64,000 bases of DNA, taken from the NCBI RefSeq assembly GCF_014353015.1, contig NZ_CP060704.1:1637001-1701000 (forward strand). The letters are read 5' to 3'. The position numbers and the translations under genes were made by a program. The notes beneath the pieces are model-generated. The model saw nothing but the letters and a program-made list of their open reading frames with translations, ran no database searches and had not been told where the DNA came from. Below are positions 9,266-18,396 of the stretch, one piece after another (the first letter of the stretch is position 1; the number at the start of each line of letters is the position of its first letter). Source of the stretch: Chitinimonas koreensis. Lineage in GTDB: Bacteria; Pseudomonadota; Gammaproteobacteria; Burkholderiales; Chitinimonadaceae.

Positions 9266-9846
9266 CTTCCGTCTCCGTTGGCGATGTGTCGTGTCGTCGA
9301 ATCCAGCGCGAGGTCGTCGGCCAGCGCATCGAGCGGCGCCGTGCTGCGGCGCACCCGGGCCAGCAGCAGCGCGCCCTCGAGCCGGGCCAGCAGCCGCTCG
9401 GCCTGCCGCGCCGCCGCCGCATCGCCGCCGAGCGCGGCCGCCAGCCGCGCCTGCCAGCCGGCGTAGGCGCGCTCGCAGGCCAGGCGGATCGGCTCGCTGG
9501 CGTCCGACTGCTCGAGCGCGATGGTCGCGATCGGGCAGCCGGCGCGGAAATCGGCCTCGACCAGCTTGCGGCGGAACAACGCCAGCGCGGCGAGCAGCCC
9601 GTCCTGCGGCGTGGCGGCCGCCAGCGCCTGCGCCAGCCCCGACTCGATGGCCGCCGCGGCATGCTCGACCACCGCGACCGCCAGCGCCTCCTTGCCGCCG
9701 GGGAAGTAGTGATAGAGCGAGCCCTTGGGTGCGCCGCTCTCGGCCAGCAGCTGCTGCAGCCCGGTGGCGGCATAGCCCTGCGCCTCGAACAGGCGCGCGG
9801 CGGTCTCGATCAGGCGTTGGCGCTGCGGGCCGGCATCCTTGGGCAT
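9262..9846 (-). CDS. TetR family transcriptional regulator
   Basis: The 194-residue regulator has an N-terminal helix-turn-helix (residues about 10-55, with TGLQQLLAESGAPKGSLYHY, the canonical TetR motif). The C-terminal ligand-binding domain is of the AcrR/YcdC-like type. It is the first gene of a two-gene unit with the MBL hydrolase, overlapping it by four bases. A palindrome GACCGGTC sits about 20 bp upstream of the ATG in the divergent cysE side and is a likely operator. Autoregulation and control of the hydrolase are inferred; the ligand is unknown. Confidence 0.88.
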   Translation of the reverse strand: MPKDAGPQRQRLIETAARLFEAQGYAATGLQQLLAESGAPKGSLYHYFPGGKEALAVAVVEHAAAAIESGLAQALAAATPQDGLLAALALFRRKLVEADFRAGCPIATIALEQSDASEPIRLACERAYAGWQARLAAALGGDAAAARQAERLLARLEGALLLARVRRSTAPLDALADDLALDSTTRHIANGDGR

Positions 9847-9858
9847 CGTATTCTTTCA

Positions 9859-9879
9859 ATATAGACCGGTCGTTATAAT
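9859..9879. promoter_or_regulatory. Putative TetR operator with overlapping promoter
   Basis: ATAGACCGGTCGTTATAAT contains the perfect 8-bp palindrome GACCGGTC (9864-9871), a core common in TetR-family operators. On the plus strand TATAAT (9874-9879) is a perfect -10 toward cysE. On the minus strand TATATT near 9857-9862 could serve tetR. Repressor binding would cover both. No good -35 is visible. Confidence 0.5.
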
Positions 9880-10014
9880 ACGAAGGCAAAGCGTTGCCGG
9901 CAAGCGCGATCCAGCCCGGCGTGCCGGTGCGAGAAACGGCCTCGTGCATTCTTCCGCGCCGCACAATAGTCGAGTAAAATGCTCGGCCTTTCCCGATCCA
10001 CCCGAATGCACACC

Positions 10015-10773
10015 ATGTTCGCGCGCCTGAGAGAGAACATCGCCGTCGTCTTCGACCGCGATCCCGCCGCCCGCTCGACCTGGGAAGTGCTCACCTGTTA
10101 CCCGGGCTTGCACGCGCTGACCTTCCACCAGCTGGCCAACTGGCTGTGGAGCCATGGCTTCAAGTGGCTGGCGCGGCTGGTCTCCCACCTGAGCCGCTTC
10201 TTCACCGGCATCGAGATCCACCCGGGCGCCCGCATCGGCCGCCGGGTCTTCATCGACCACGGCATGGGCATCGTGATCGGCGAGCACGCCGTGATCGGCG
10301 ACGACTGCACGCTGTACCAGGGCATCACGCTCGGCGGCCTGGGCCTCGCCTCCAAGCCCGGCAAGCGCCATCCGACGCTGGCGCGCGGCGTGGTGGTCGG
10401 CGCCGGCGCCAAGCTGATCGGCCCGATCGAGATCGGCGAGAACGCCAAGATCGGCCCCAACGCGGTGGTCATCAAGGACGTGCCGCCCGGTGCGGTGATG
10501 GTGGCCAACCTGGCGCGCATGGTCGACAAGAGCCGCGAGGCGGCGCGCGAGGAGCAGGCGGGGCGCATGGGCTTCTCGGCCTACGCGATCGCGGCCGACA
10601 TGAACGACCCGATCGTGCAGGCGGTGCACGGCCTGATCGACCACAGTTCCAACCTCGACGCGCGCATCGAACTGATCCTGCGCCACCTCGAGAAGCTCGG
10701 CGTCGACTGCGCCGAGGACAAGAGCCGCGCCGAGGCCTTCGACGCCGGCCATCTCAACAAGATAGTCGACTAA
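10015..10773 (+). CDS. cysE: Serine O-acetyltransferase
   Basis: CysE makes O-acetylserine from serine and acetyl-CoA, the first step of cysteine synthesis. The 252-residue product has the N-terminal helical domain (MFARLRENIAVVFDRDPAAR) and a left-handed beta-helix of hexapeptide repeats. The active-site segment is IDHGMGIVIGEHAVIGDD. The start at 10015 is chosen by family homology; in-frame ATGs at 9979 and 10006 also exist and none has a clear Shine-Dalgarno. It sits directly upstream of iscR, and the first IscR-type site overlaps its stop codon. Cysteine supply and IscS-mediated sulfur use are therefore adjacent. Confidence 0.93.
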   Translation: MFARLRENIAVVFDRDPAARSTWEVLTCYPGLHALTFHQLANWLWSHGFKWLARLVSHLSRFFTGIEIHPGARIGRRVFIDHGMGIVIGEHAVIGDDCTLYQGITLGGLGLASKPGKRHPTLARGVVVGAGAKLIGPIEIGENAKIGPNAVVIKDVPPGAVMVANLARMVDKSREAAREEQAGRMGFSAYAIAADMNDPIVQAVHGLIDHSSNLDARIELILRHLEKLGVDCAEDKSRAEAFDAGHLNKIVD

Positions 10774-10817
10774 AACAGTAGGTTAAATTGTTGACTGAAT
10801 TTGTCGGGTATTTTATC
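10762..10817 (+). promoter_or_regulatory. iscR promoter with two abutting IscR type-1 sites
   Basis: Two 25-bp segments lie end to end: 10762-10786 (ATAGTCGACTAAAACAGTAG..., 22/25 to the type-1 IscR consensus) and 10787-10811 (ATTGTTGACTGAATTTGTCG..., 23/25). The second contains a -35-like TTGACT (10791-10796), and TTTATC at 10812-10817 may be the -10. The arrangement matches autorepression of isc operons by 2Fe-2S IscR. The consensus comparison was made by eye. Confidence 0.8.
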
Positions 10818-10852
10818 CTGTCGACCGTTCCCCCTCGTTCGAGTCTGCCGTC

Positions 10853-11338
10853 ATGCGCTTGACCACCAAAGGCCGTTTCGCCGTCACCGCGATGCTCGAT
10901 CTCGCGCTTCGCGAGGCCAAGGGCCCGGTCACGCTGGCCGGCATCTCGGAGCGCCAGCAGATCTCGCTGTCCTACCTCGAACAGCTGTTCGGCAAGCTGC
11001 GCCGCAACGCCCTGGTCGACAGCGTGCGCGGCCCCGGCGGCGGCTACTGCCTGGCCCGGCCGGTCGCCGACATCAGCGTGGCCGACATCATCACCGCGGT
11101 CGACGAGCCGCTCGACGCGACCCAGTGCGGCGGCAAGGAAAACTGCCTCGAGGATCGCCGCTGCATGACCCACGACCTGTGGGCCGATCTCAACCGCACC
11201 ATCTACGAATACCTCGCGTCGGTGACGCTGGCCGAGCTGATCGCCAAGCAGCAGGCCAAGTGTCCGGCCCAGCAGCCGGCGACCGAGTGCGTGCTGCACG
11301 ACAAACGCAAAGACGCGCTCATCGACGCGCGCATGTAA
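10853..11338 (+). CDS. iscR: Fe-S cluster assembly regulator IscR
   Basis: The 161-residue Rrf2-family winged-helix repressor begins MRLTTKGRFAVTAMLDLALR. The 2Fe-2S ligands are in place: Cys92, Cys98, Cys104 (CGGKENCLEDRRC) and His107, the same numbers as in E. coli IscR. It is therefore predicted to sense cluster status and repress the operon through the two upstream sites. iscS follows 22 bases later. Confidence 0.96.
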   Translation: MRLTTKGRFAVTAMLDLALREAKGPVTLAGISERQQISLSYLEQLFGKLRRNALVDSVRGPGGGYCLARPVADISVADIITAVDEPLDATQCGGKENCLEDRRCMTHDLWADLNRTIYEYLASVTLAELIAKQQAKCPAQQPATECVLHDKRKDALIDARM

Positions 11339-11360
11339 ATCCGTACCGGAGCCTTCCCGC

Positions 11361-12569
11361 ATGAAACTGCCGATCTACCTCGACTACTCCGCAACCACCC
11401 CGGTGGATCCGCGCGTGGCCGCCAAGATGATCCCCTGGCTGACCGAGCACTTCGGCAACCCGGCCAGCCGTTCGCACGCCTTCGGCTGGGAAGCCGAGGA
11501 AGCGGTCGAGAACGCGCGCGAGGACGTGGCCCGGCTGGTCAACTGCGACGCCAAGGAAATCGTCTGGACCTCGGGCGCGACCGAGTCGAACAACCTGGCG
11601 ATCAAGGGCGCGGCGCATTTCTACAAAGACAAGGGCAAGCACCTCGTCACCATGAAGACCGAGCACAAGGCCGTGCTCGACACCATGCGCGAGCTCGAGC
11701 GCGAGGGCTTCGAAGTCACCTACCTGTCCCCGCTCGAGAACGGCCTGGTCGACCTGGAGGTGCTGGCCGCCACGCTGCGCGACGACACCATCCTGGTCTC
11801 GATCATGGCGGTGAACAACGAGATCGGCGTGATCCAGCCGATCGCCGCGATCGGCGAGATGCTGCGCGAGCGCGGCATCCTGTTCCACGTCGATGCGGCC
11901 CAGGCCACCGGCAAGACGCCGATCGACCTCGCCGCGCTCAAGGTCGACCTGATGAGCTTCTCGGCCCACAAGACCTACGGCCCCAAGGGCATCGGCGCGC
12001 TGTACGTGCGGCGCAAGCCGCGCGTGCGGCTCGAGGCGCAGATCCACGGCGGCGGCCACGAGCGCGGCATGCGTTCGGGCACGCTGGCGACGCACCAGAT
12101 CATCGGCATGGGCGAAGCGTTCCGCATCGCCCGCGAGGACATGGCGACCGAGCTCGAGCGCGTGCGCATGCTGCGCGACCGGCTGTGGAACGGCATTTCC
12201 GACATCGAGGAGGTCTACCTCAACGGCGACATGGATGCGCGCGTGCCGCACAACCTTAACGTCAGCTTCAACTACGTCGAGGGCGAGTCGCTGATCATGG
12301 CGCTGAAGGACCTGGCGGTGTCGTCGGGCTCGGCCTGCACCTCGGCCTCGCTCGAGCCGAGCTACGTGCTGCGCGCGCTGGGCCGCAACGACGAGCTGGC
12401 GCATTCGTCGATCCGCTTCACCATCGGCCGCTTCACCACGGTCGAGGACATCGACTACGCGGTGAAGCTGATCCACGAAAAGATCGGCAAGCTGCGCGAG
12501 CTGTCGCCCTTGTGGGACATGTTCAAGGAAGGCATCGATCTGAATACGGTGCAGTGGGCGGCGCATTAA
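11361..12569 (+). CDS. iscS: Cysteine desulfurase IscS
   Basis: This PLP enzyme converts cysteine to alanine and a persulfide that supplies Fe-S assembly and tRNA thiolation. The 402 residues include the PLP Lys204 in SFSAHKTYGPKG and catalytic Cys326 in SSGSACTSASLEPSY on the mobile loop. The start at 11361 (MKLPIYLDYSATTPVDP) has a GGAG-type Shine-Dalgarno. The downstream spacer to iscU carries heptamer repeats. Confidence 0.97.
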   Translation: MKLPIYLDYSATTPVDPRVAAKMIPWLTEHFGNPASRSHAFGWEAEEAVENAREDVARLVNCDAKEIVWTSGATESNNLAIKGAAHFYKDKGKHLVTMKTEHKAVLDTMRELEREGFEVTYLSPLENGLVDLEVLAATLRDDTILVSIMAVNNEIGVIQPIAAIGEMLRERGILFHVDAAQATGKTPIDLAALKVDLMSFSAHKTYGPKGIGALYVRRKPRVRLEAQIHGGGHERGMRSGTLATHQIIGMGEAFRIAREDMATELERVRMLRDRLWNGISDIEEVYLNGDMDARVPHNLNVSFNYVEGESLIMALKDLAVSSGSACTSASLEPSYVLRALGRNDELAHSSIRFTIGRFTTVEDIDYAVKLIHEKIGKLRELSPLWDMFKEGIDLNTVQWAAH

Positions 12570-12571
12570 TC

Positions 12572-12660
12572 ACGTGAAAGGTGAAACGTGAAAGGTGAAA
12601 CGTGTGCTGCCCCCCACGCTTCACCTTTCACCGCCGCGCAGCGGCATCACGTTTCACACT
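12572..12660. repeat. Heptamer repeats with inverted copies in the iscS-iscU spacer
   Basis: The left side (12572-12604) is a tandem of heptamers alternating GTGAAAG and GTGAAAC. The right side (about 12617-12632 and 12648-12660) carries reverse-complement units such as CTTTCAC and GTTTCAC. In RNA this would fold into a long interrupted hairpin ending about 16 bases before iscU. Confidence 0.8.
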
Positions 12661-12676
12661 CCGAAGGAGTAAGAAA

Positions 12677-13060
12677 ATGGCATACAGCGACAAGGTCATC
12701 GACCACTACGAAAATCCCCGCAACGTCGGTTCGTTCGAGAAGGGCGACGAGACGGTCGGGACCGGGATGGTCGGCGCGCCGGCCTGCGGCGACGTGATGA
12801 AGCTGCAGATCAAGGTCGGCGCCGACGGCACCATCGAGGACGCCAAGTTCAAGACCTACGGCTGCGGCTCGGCCATCGCCTCGAGCTCGCTGGTGACCGA
12901 GTGGGTCAAGGGCAAGACGCTCGACCAGGCGCTGAGCATCAAGAACACCCAGATCGCCGAGGAACTGGCGCTGCCGCCGGTGAAGATCCACTGCTCGATC
13001 CTGGCCGAAGACGCGATCAAGGCGGCGGTGGCGGATTACAAGGCGAAGCACGAGGCGTAA
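12677..13060 (+). CDS. iscU: Fe-S cluster scaffold IscU
   Basis: The 127-residue scaffold on which IscS-derived sulfur and iron are assembled into 2Fe-2S clusters. Cluster ligands Cys37 (APACGDV), Cys63 (YGCGSA) and Cys106 (KIHCSIL) are present, as is the HscA recognition motif LPPVK at 99-103. The start at 12677 (MAYSDKVIDHYENPRN) follows AAGGAG. It is flanked on both sides by heptamer-repeat spacers. Confidence 0.97.
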   Translation: MAYSDKVIDHYENPRNVGSFEKGDETVGTGMVGAPACGDVMKLQIKVGADGTIEDAKFKTYGCGSAIASSSLVTEWVKGKTLDQALSIKNTQIAEELALPPVKIHCSILAEDAIKAAVADYKAKHEA

Positions 13061-13065
13061 GCCTC

Positions 13066-13197
13066 GGGAAGGGTGAAGGGGGAAGAGGGAAGGGTGGCGC
13101 AGCGAGTCGTTGCGAGCCAATCCTCTGCAACCGCCGCGAGTAAATGCCGCAATGGGTCGAGCTTCGGCTTTTGCCCTTCTCCCTTCCCCCTTCCCGC
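13066..13197. repeat. Heptamer repeats with inverted copies in the iscU-iscA spacer
   Basis: The left side (13066-13096) consists of purine-rich heptamers GGGAAGG, GTGAAGG, GGGAAGA, GGGAAGG. The right side (13171-13197) carries the complementary CCTTCTC/CCTTCCC units. The loop of about 75 bases holds no gene. It is the same design as the neighbouring isc spacers with a different heptamer. Confidence 0.75.
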
Positions 13198-13211
13198 ATT
13201 TGAGGTTTCCT

Positions 13212-13535
13212 ATGGCACTGACACTTTCCGAAAAAGCCGCCAAGCACGTCTCCAACTACCTGGCCAAGCGTGGCAAGGGCGTGGGCGTGCGGCTGGCGGT
13301 GCGGACCTCGGGTTGCTCGGGGATGGCCTACAAGCTCGAGTTCGTCGACGAGATCAGCCCCGACGACCTGGCCTTCGAGAGCCACGGGGTGAAGATCTTC
13401 ACCGACGCCAAGAGCCTGCCCTACATCGACGGCACCGAGCTCGACTTCGTCAAGCAGGGCTTGAACGAAGGCTTCCAGTTCAACAACCCGAACGTGAAGG
13501 ACGAGTGCGGCTGCGGCGAGAGCTTCAACGTGTGA
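13212..13535 (+). CDS. iscA: Fe-S cluster assembly A-type carrier IscA
   Basis: The 107-residue A-type carrier (HesB fold) delivers clusters or iron to target proteins. Its conserved Cys ligands are Cys35 (RTSGCSGMAY) and the C-terminal pair Cys99/Cys101 (DECGCGESF). The start at 13212 (MALTLSEKAAKHV) fits the family, although the upstream GAGGTTTCCT is only a moderate Shine-Dalgarno. Confidence 0.96.
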   Translation: MALTLSEKAAKHVSNYLAKRGKGVGVRLAVRTSGCSGMAYKLEFVDEISPDDLAFESHGVKIFTDAKSLPYIDGTELDFVKQGLNEGFQFNNPNVKDECGCGESFNV

Positions 13536-13539
13536 GAAC

Positions 13540-13629
13540 CCGTGAAACGTGAAAAGTGAAATGTGAAACGTCGCACGCAGGCGCGGTCACCGCTTTTCAC
13601 GTTTCACCTTTCACGTTTCACTTTTCACG
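13540..13629. repeat. Heptamer repeats with inverted copies in the iscA-hscB spacer
   Basis: Four direct heptamers (GTGAAAC, GTGAAAA, GTGAAAT, GTGAAAC; 13541-13569) face five inverted ones (TTTTCAC, GTTTCAC, CTTTCAC, GTTTCAC, TTTTCAC; about 13593-13628) across a loop of about 23 bases. It would form the strongest of the three isc spacer hairpins and ends 8 bases before the hscB start. Confidence 0.85.
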
Positions 13630-13636
13630 GCATCTC

Positions 13637-14164
13637 ATGGACTTCTCCCTCGACCACTTCCGCCTGTTCGGCCTGCCGCGTGCCTTCGCCGTCGATGCGC
13701 AGGCGCTCGAGGCGGCCTACCGCGCGCTGCAGTCGCAGTACCACCCGGACCGCGCCGCGAGCCTGGGCGACGCCGACAAGCGCCTCGCGCTGCAGGCCGC
13801 CACCCGCATCAACGAGGCCTTCCAGACGCTGAAGTCGCCGCTGGCGCGCGGCCGCTACCTGCTGCAGCTGGCCGGCGTCGATACCCAGGAAGAGACCAAT
13901 ACCGCGATGCCGGTCGACTTCCTGATGGCGCAGATGGAGTGGCGCGAGGCGATCGGCGAGGCGAAGCAGGCCGGCGACGCGGATGCGCTCGACAAGCTGG
14001 CCGCCGGATTGCGCCGCGAACGCCGTGCGCTCGAGGACGAGCTCGGCATGCTGCTCGACCAGCGCCAGGCGCACGCCGAGGCCGCCACCGCGGTGCGCAA
14101 GCTCAAGTTCATGGCCAAGCTCGACCAGGAGATCGGCGACGCGATCGACGCGCTGATCGAGTAG
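13637..14164 (+). CDS. hscB: Fe-S cluster co-chaperone HscB
   Basis: The 175-residue J-type co-chaperone stimulates HscA ATPase and brings IscU to it. The N-terminal J-domain carries HPD at residues 36-38 (SQYHPDRAASLG). The C-terminal three-helix HscB oligomerisation domain binds IscU. The start at 13637 (MDFSLDHFRLFGLP) follows directly on the heptamer hairpin; no Shine-Dalgarno is visible, so translation may depend on the folded spacer. Confidence 0.95.
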   Translation: MDFSLDHFRLFGLPRAFAVDAQALEAAYRALQSQYHPDRAASLGDADKRLALQAATRINEAFQTLKSPLARGRYLLQLAGVDTQEETNTAMPVDFLMAQMEWREAIGEAKQAGDADALDKLAAGLRRERRALEDELGMLLDQRQAHAEAATAVRKLKFMAKLDQEIGDAIDALIE

Positions 14165-14193
14165 CGCGCGTCGCTCTTACGGCCGCCGGCCCG

Positions 14194-14219
14194 GTAGGTC
14201 GGACTGAAGCCCGACCTGC
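14194..14219. repeat. Short palindrome of the AGGTCGG family (family B)
   Basis: GTAGGTCGG (14194-14202) pairs with CCGACCTGC (14211-14219) around ACTGAAGC. The same core (AGGTCGG...GCCCGACCT) recurs at 19339-19412. It lies in the 206-bp hscB-hscA spacer, which shows no other feature. Confidence 0.6.
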
Positions 14220-14370
14220 GGGTGCCGCGGTCCACCCGAAATGCCCGGCCCGCGCGGATGCCGCGGCCCGAACGATGTAATCCGCCGCCGCGCTCGCGCC
14301 GCGGCCTGAAGTCCGAACCCGGCAGGTGCACCGCCCCGATCGGCCCCGCCCACGAACAGAACAAGACGTC

Positions 14371-16233
<1,863 letters not shown>

Positions 16234-16235
16234 GC

Positions 16236-16529
16236 ATGCTGTTCGTGGTGACCTTCGACGATCGCCCGGACGCCGCCGCGGTGCGGCAGCGCGAGATGGC
16301 GGCCCACCTCGACTACCTGCGGCTGCACGGCGACCGCATCAAGGTGGCCGGCTCGCTGCGCGAATCGCCGGAGTGCACGCCGGTCGGCGCCTGCTGGATC
16401 GTCGAGGCCGCCGACGCCGACACGGTTCACGCGCTGGTGCAGGCCGACCCGTTCCACCGCCATGGCCTGCGCGCCGGCTACCGGGTGCTGCACTGGTCCA
16501 AGGCCTTCGACGCGCCGGCCGTCGTCTGA
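16236..16529 (+). CDS. YciI family protein
   Basis: The 97-residue protein has a ferredoxin-like YciI (YCII-related) fold: MLFVVTFDDRPDAAAVRQ, then AAHLDYLRLHGDRIKVAGSL and FHRHGLRAGYRV. Its enzymatic role is not established for the family. The ATG at 16236 is two bases after the hscA stop, so it is co-transcribed and probably translationally coupled. It is an unusual insertion between hscA and fdx. Confidence 0.85.
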   Translation: MLFVVTFDDRPDAAAVRQREMAAHLDYLRLHGDRIKVAGSLRESPECTPVGACWIVEAADADTVHALVQADPFHRHGLRAGYRVLHWSKAFDAPAVV

Positions 16530-16557
16530 ACCGGCAGCACGAACGAGGAACGATTCC

Positions 16558-16935
16558 ATGCGCCTGAACCAGGTCACCGTCGGCGTCGCCGACATCGAAC
16601 GTGCGGTCGACTTCTACCGCCGGCTCGGCCTCGAGCAGATCGTCGCCGCGCCGCACTACGCCCGCTTCGCCTGCCCCGACGGCGGCTCGACCTTCTCGGT
16701 CCACCGGGTCGATGCCGTGCCGGCCAGCGCGACCACCGTCTACTTCGAGTGCGACGACCTCGACGCCCGCGTCGCGGCGCTCGAGGCGGCGGGCCTGGCG
16801 TTCGACCACGGCCCGGTCGATCAGCGCTGGCTGTGGCGCGAAGCCGCGCTGCGCGACCCGGACGGCAACCGCATCATCCTGTTCCACGCGGGCGAGAACC
16901 GTCTCGACCCGCCCTGGCGCCTCGGGCGCACCTGA
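16558..16935 (+). CDS. VOC (glyoxalase/bleomycin-resistance/dioxygenase) family protein
   Basis: The 125-residue protein has the vicinal-oxygen-chelate fold in two beta-alpha-beta-beta-beta modules: MRLNQVTVGVADIERAVDFY at the start and ALRDPDGNRIILFH near the end. The start at 16558 follows CGAGGAA. The substrate is unknown; the small size fits single-module VOC proteins that dimerise. It sits inside the isc operon between the YciI-like gene and fdx. Confidence 0.87.
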   Translation: MRLNQVTVGVADIERAVDFYRRLGLEQIVAAPHYARFACPDGGSTFSVHRVDAVPASATTVYFECDDLDARVAALEAAGLAFDHGPVDQRWLWREAALRDPDGNRIILFHAGENRLDPPWRLGRT

Positions 16936-16952
16936 TTCCACGAGAGGCGAGC

Positions 16953-17309
16953 ATGCCCAAGATCACCGTATTGCCCCACGCCGACCTGTGCCCCGGCGGC
17001 ACGAGTTTCGAAGTCGAATCCGGCGTCAGTATCTGCGACGCGCTGCTCGACCGCCATATCGACATCGAGCACGCCTGCGAGAAGTCCTGCGCCTGCACCA
17101 CCTGCCACGTGATCGTGCGGCAGGGCTTCAACAGCCTGGCGCCGAGCGAGGAGGAGGAGGACGACCTGCTCGACAAGGCCTGGGGCCTGACCAGCGTGTC
17201 GCGGCTGTCCTGCCAGGCCATCGTGGCGCAGGCTGACCTGACGGTCGAGATCCCGAAGTACACCATCAACCACGCGCGCGAGAAGTACGACAAGGACTGG
17301 GACGTCTGA
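16953..17309 (+). CDS. fdx: ISC-system 2Fe-2S ferredoxin
   Basis: The 118-residue adrenodoxin-like ferredoxin provides electrons to the IscU/IscS machinery. The 2Fe-2S ligands are Cys42, Cys48, Cys51 (ACEKSCACTTCHV) and Cys87 (RLSCQAI), the same positions as in E. coli Fdx; a fifth Cys at 46 is also conserved there. The start at 16953 (MPKITVLPHADLCPGG) follows GAGGCGA. Confidence 0.96.
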   Translation: MPKITVLPHADLCPGGTSFEVESGVSICDALLDRHIDIEHACEKSCACTTCHVIVRQGFNSLAPSEEEEDDLLDKAWGLTSVSRLSCQAIVAQADLTVEIPKYTINHAREKYDKDWDV

Positions 17310-17376
17310 GCGGCGCGACTGGGGAAATCCGCCTTGGCGCGGCGGCGCGATGCGGCGACCATGTCGCGATGCCCGT

Positions 17377-17447
17377 GTAGGAGCGGCTTCGGCCGCGAAC
17401 GGATTCAGCGTGCGCATCGGCCCGTTCGCGGCTGAAACCGTTCCTGC
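17377..17447. repeat. REP-like palindromic element (family A), second copy
   Basis: GTAGGAGCGGCTTCGGCCGC (from 17377) pairs imperfectly with GTTCGCGGCTGAAACCGTTC (from 17424). It is the same family as 8292-8354, with three or four changes in the right arm. It lies in the fdx-ybaK spacer (17310-17548). Confidence 0.8.
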
Positions 17448-17548
17448 GACGGCGATTCCCTTGCGGGACGCGTTCGAACGCCCGCGGTTTTCACGGCATG
17501 GTTGAGGCATTCCGGCCGCCATCGCCTGCCATGGCTCGAAAGGACGAC

Positions 17549-18034
17549 ATGAACCAAGCGCTCAGCAGCCGCCAGCGCGTCGAGGCCGCCCTCGCCGCGG
17601 CCGGCATCGCCATCGACGTCCGCACCTTTCCGGCCGGCACCCGCACCGCCGCCGACGCGGCCGCCGCCATCGGCTGCGCCGTGGCCGAGATCGCCAAGTC
17701 GATCGTGCTGCGCGCGCCCGAGTCGGACCGCGTGGTGGTGGTCGTCACCAGCGGCAGCAACCGCGTCGACGAGGCGCGCGTGGCCGCCCTGCTGGGCGAG
17801 CCGGTGGCGCGGGCCGACGCCGACTTCGTGCGGCGCAAGACCGGCTTCGCCATCGGCGGCGTCGCGCCGGTCGGCCACCTGGAGCCGCCGGCCGTGCTGA
17901 TCGACCGCGACCTGCTGGGCTACGATCAGGTCTGGGCCGCCGCCGGCAGCGGCGACAGCGTGTTCTGCCTCACTCCGACCGAACTCCTGGCGCTGACCGG
18001 CGCACCGGTCGCCGACGTCAAACTGGAGCAATAG
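17549..18034 (+). CDS. YbaK/ProRS-associated aminoacyl-tRNA deacylase
   Basis: The 161-residue YbaK-domain protein hydrolyses mischarged aminoacyl-tRNAs in this family. Visible motifs are AEIAKSIVLRAPE, VTSGSNRVDE and GFAIGGVAPVGH, typical of the INS/YbaK superfamily. The start at 17549 (MNQALSSRQRVEAAL) follows AAAGGA five bases upstream; an ATG at 17531 is also in frame. The iscX start lies two bases after its stop. YbaK-type enzymes edit Cys-tRNA(Pro), so the position in a cysteine/sulfur operon is suggestive but unproven. Confidence 0.88.
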   Translation: MNQALSSRQRVEAALAAAGIAIDVRTFPAGTRTAADAAAAIGCAVAEIAKSIVLRAPESDRVVVVVTSGSNRVDEARVAALLGEPVARADADFVRRKTGFAIGGVAPVGHLEPPAVLIDRDLLGYDQVWAAAGSGDSVFCLTPTELLALTGAPVADVKLEQ

Positions 18035-18036
18035 CC

Positions 18037-18231
18037 ATGAAGTGGATCGATTCCCGCGAGATCGCCATCGCGCTCGCCGACAAATACCCCGACCTGGACC
18101 CCAAGGCGGTGCGCTTCACCGACCTGCGCGACTGGGTGCTCGCGCTCGAGGGCTTCGACGACGATCCTGCCCGCAGCGGCGAGAAGATCCTCGAGGCGAT
18201 CCAGATGTGCTGGATCGACGAGGCGGAATAG
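18037..18231 (+). CDS. iscX: Fe-S cluster assembly protein IscX
   Basis: The 64-residue acidic protein (MKWIDSREIAIALADKYPD ... FTDLRDWVLALEGF) is a typical IscX/YfhJ. It binds IscS and modulates desulfurase activity and may carry iron. It normally ends the isc operon, directly after fdx; here the YbaK gene intervenes. Confidence 0.95.
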   Translation: MKWIDSREIAIALADKYPDLDPKAVRFTDLRDWVLALEGFDDDPARSGEKILEAIQMCWIDEAE

Positions 18232-18396
18232 GCCGGGCGCGACCGGCTTTCGAGCGCCCCGAGGCGACCTCCGGCGCCGGAGCGGCGAAGGCGGTCGATT
18301 CAGAACGAGCGGCAAGTGCCCGGCCTGGCCGGGCGGCGGGCCGGACGTCGAGACGACGTATTGCGTCGAGCTTCCATAACGATAAGGAGAGTAGAC

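Noticed and set aside
8351..9964. Apparent single 537-residue protein joining regulator region and MBL hydrolase
   Set aside because: The upstream part is an out-of-frame reading of tetR. A signal peptide at 9265 and the ATGA overlap show two separate genes.
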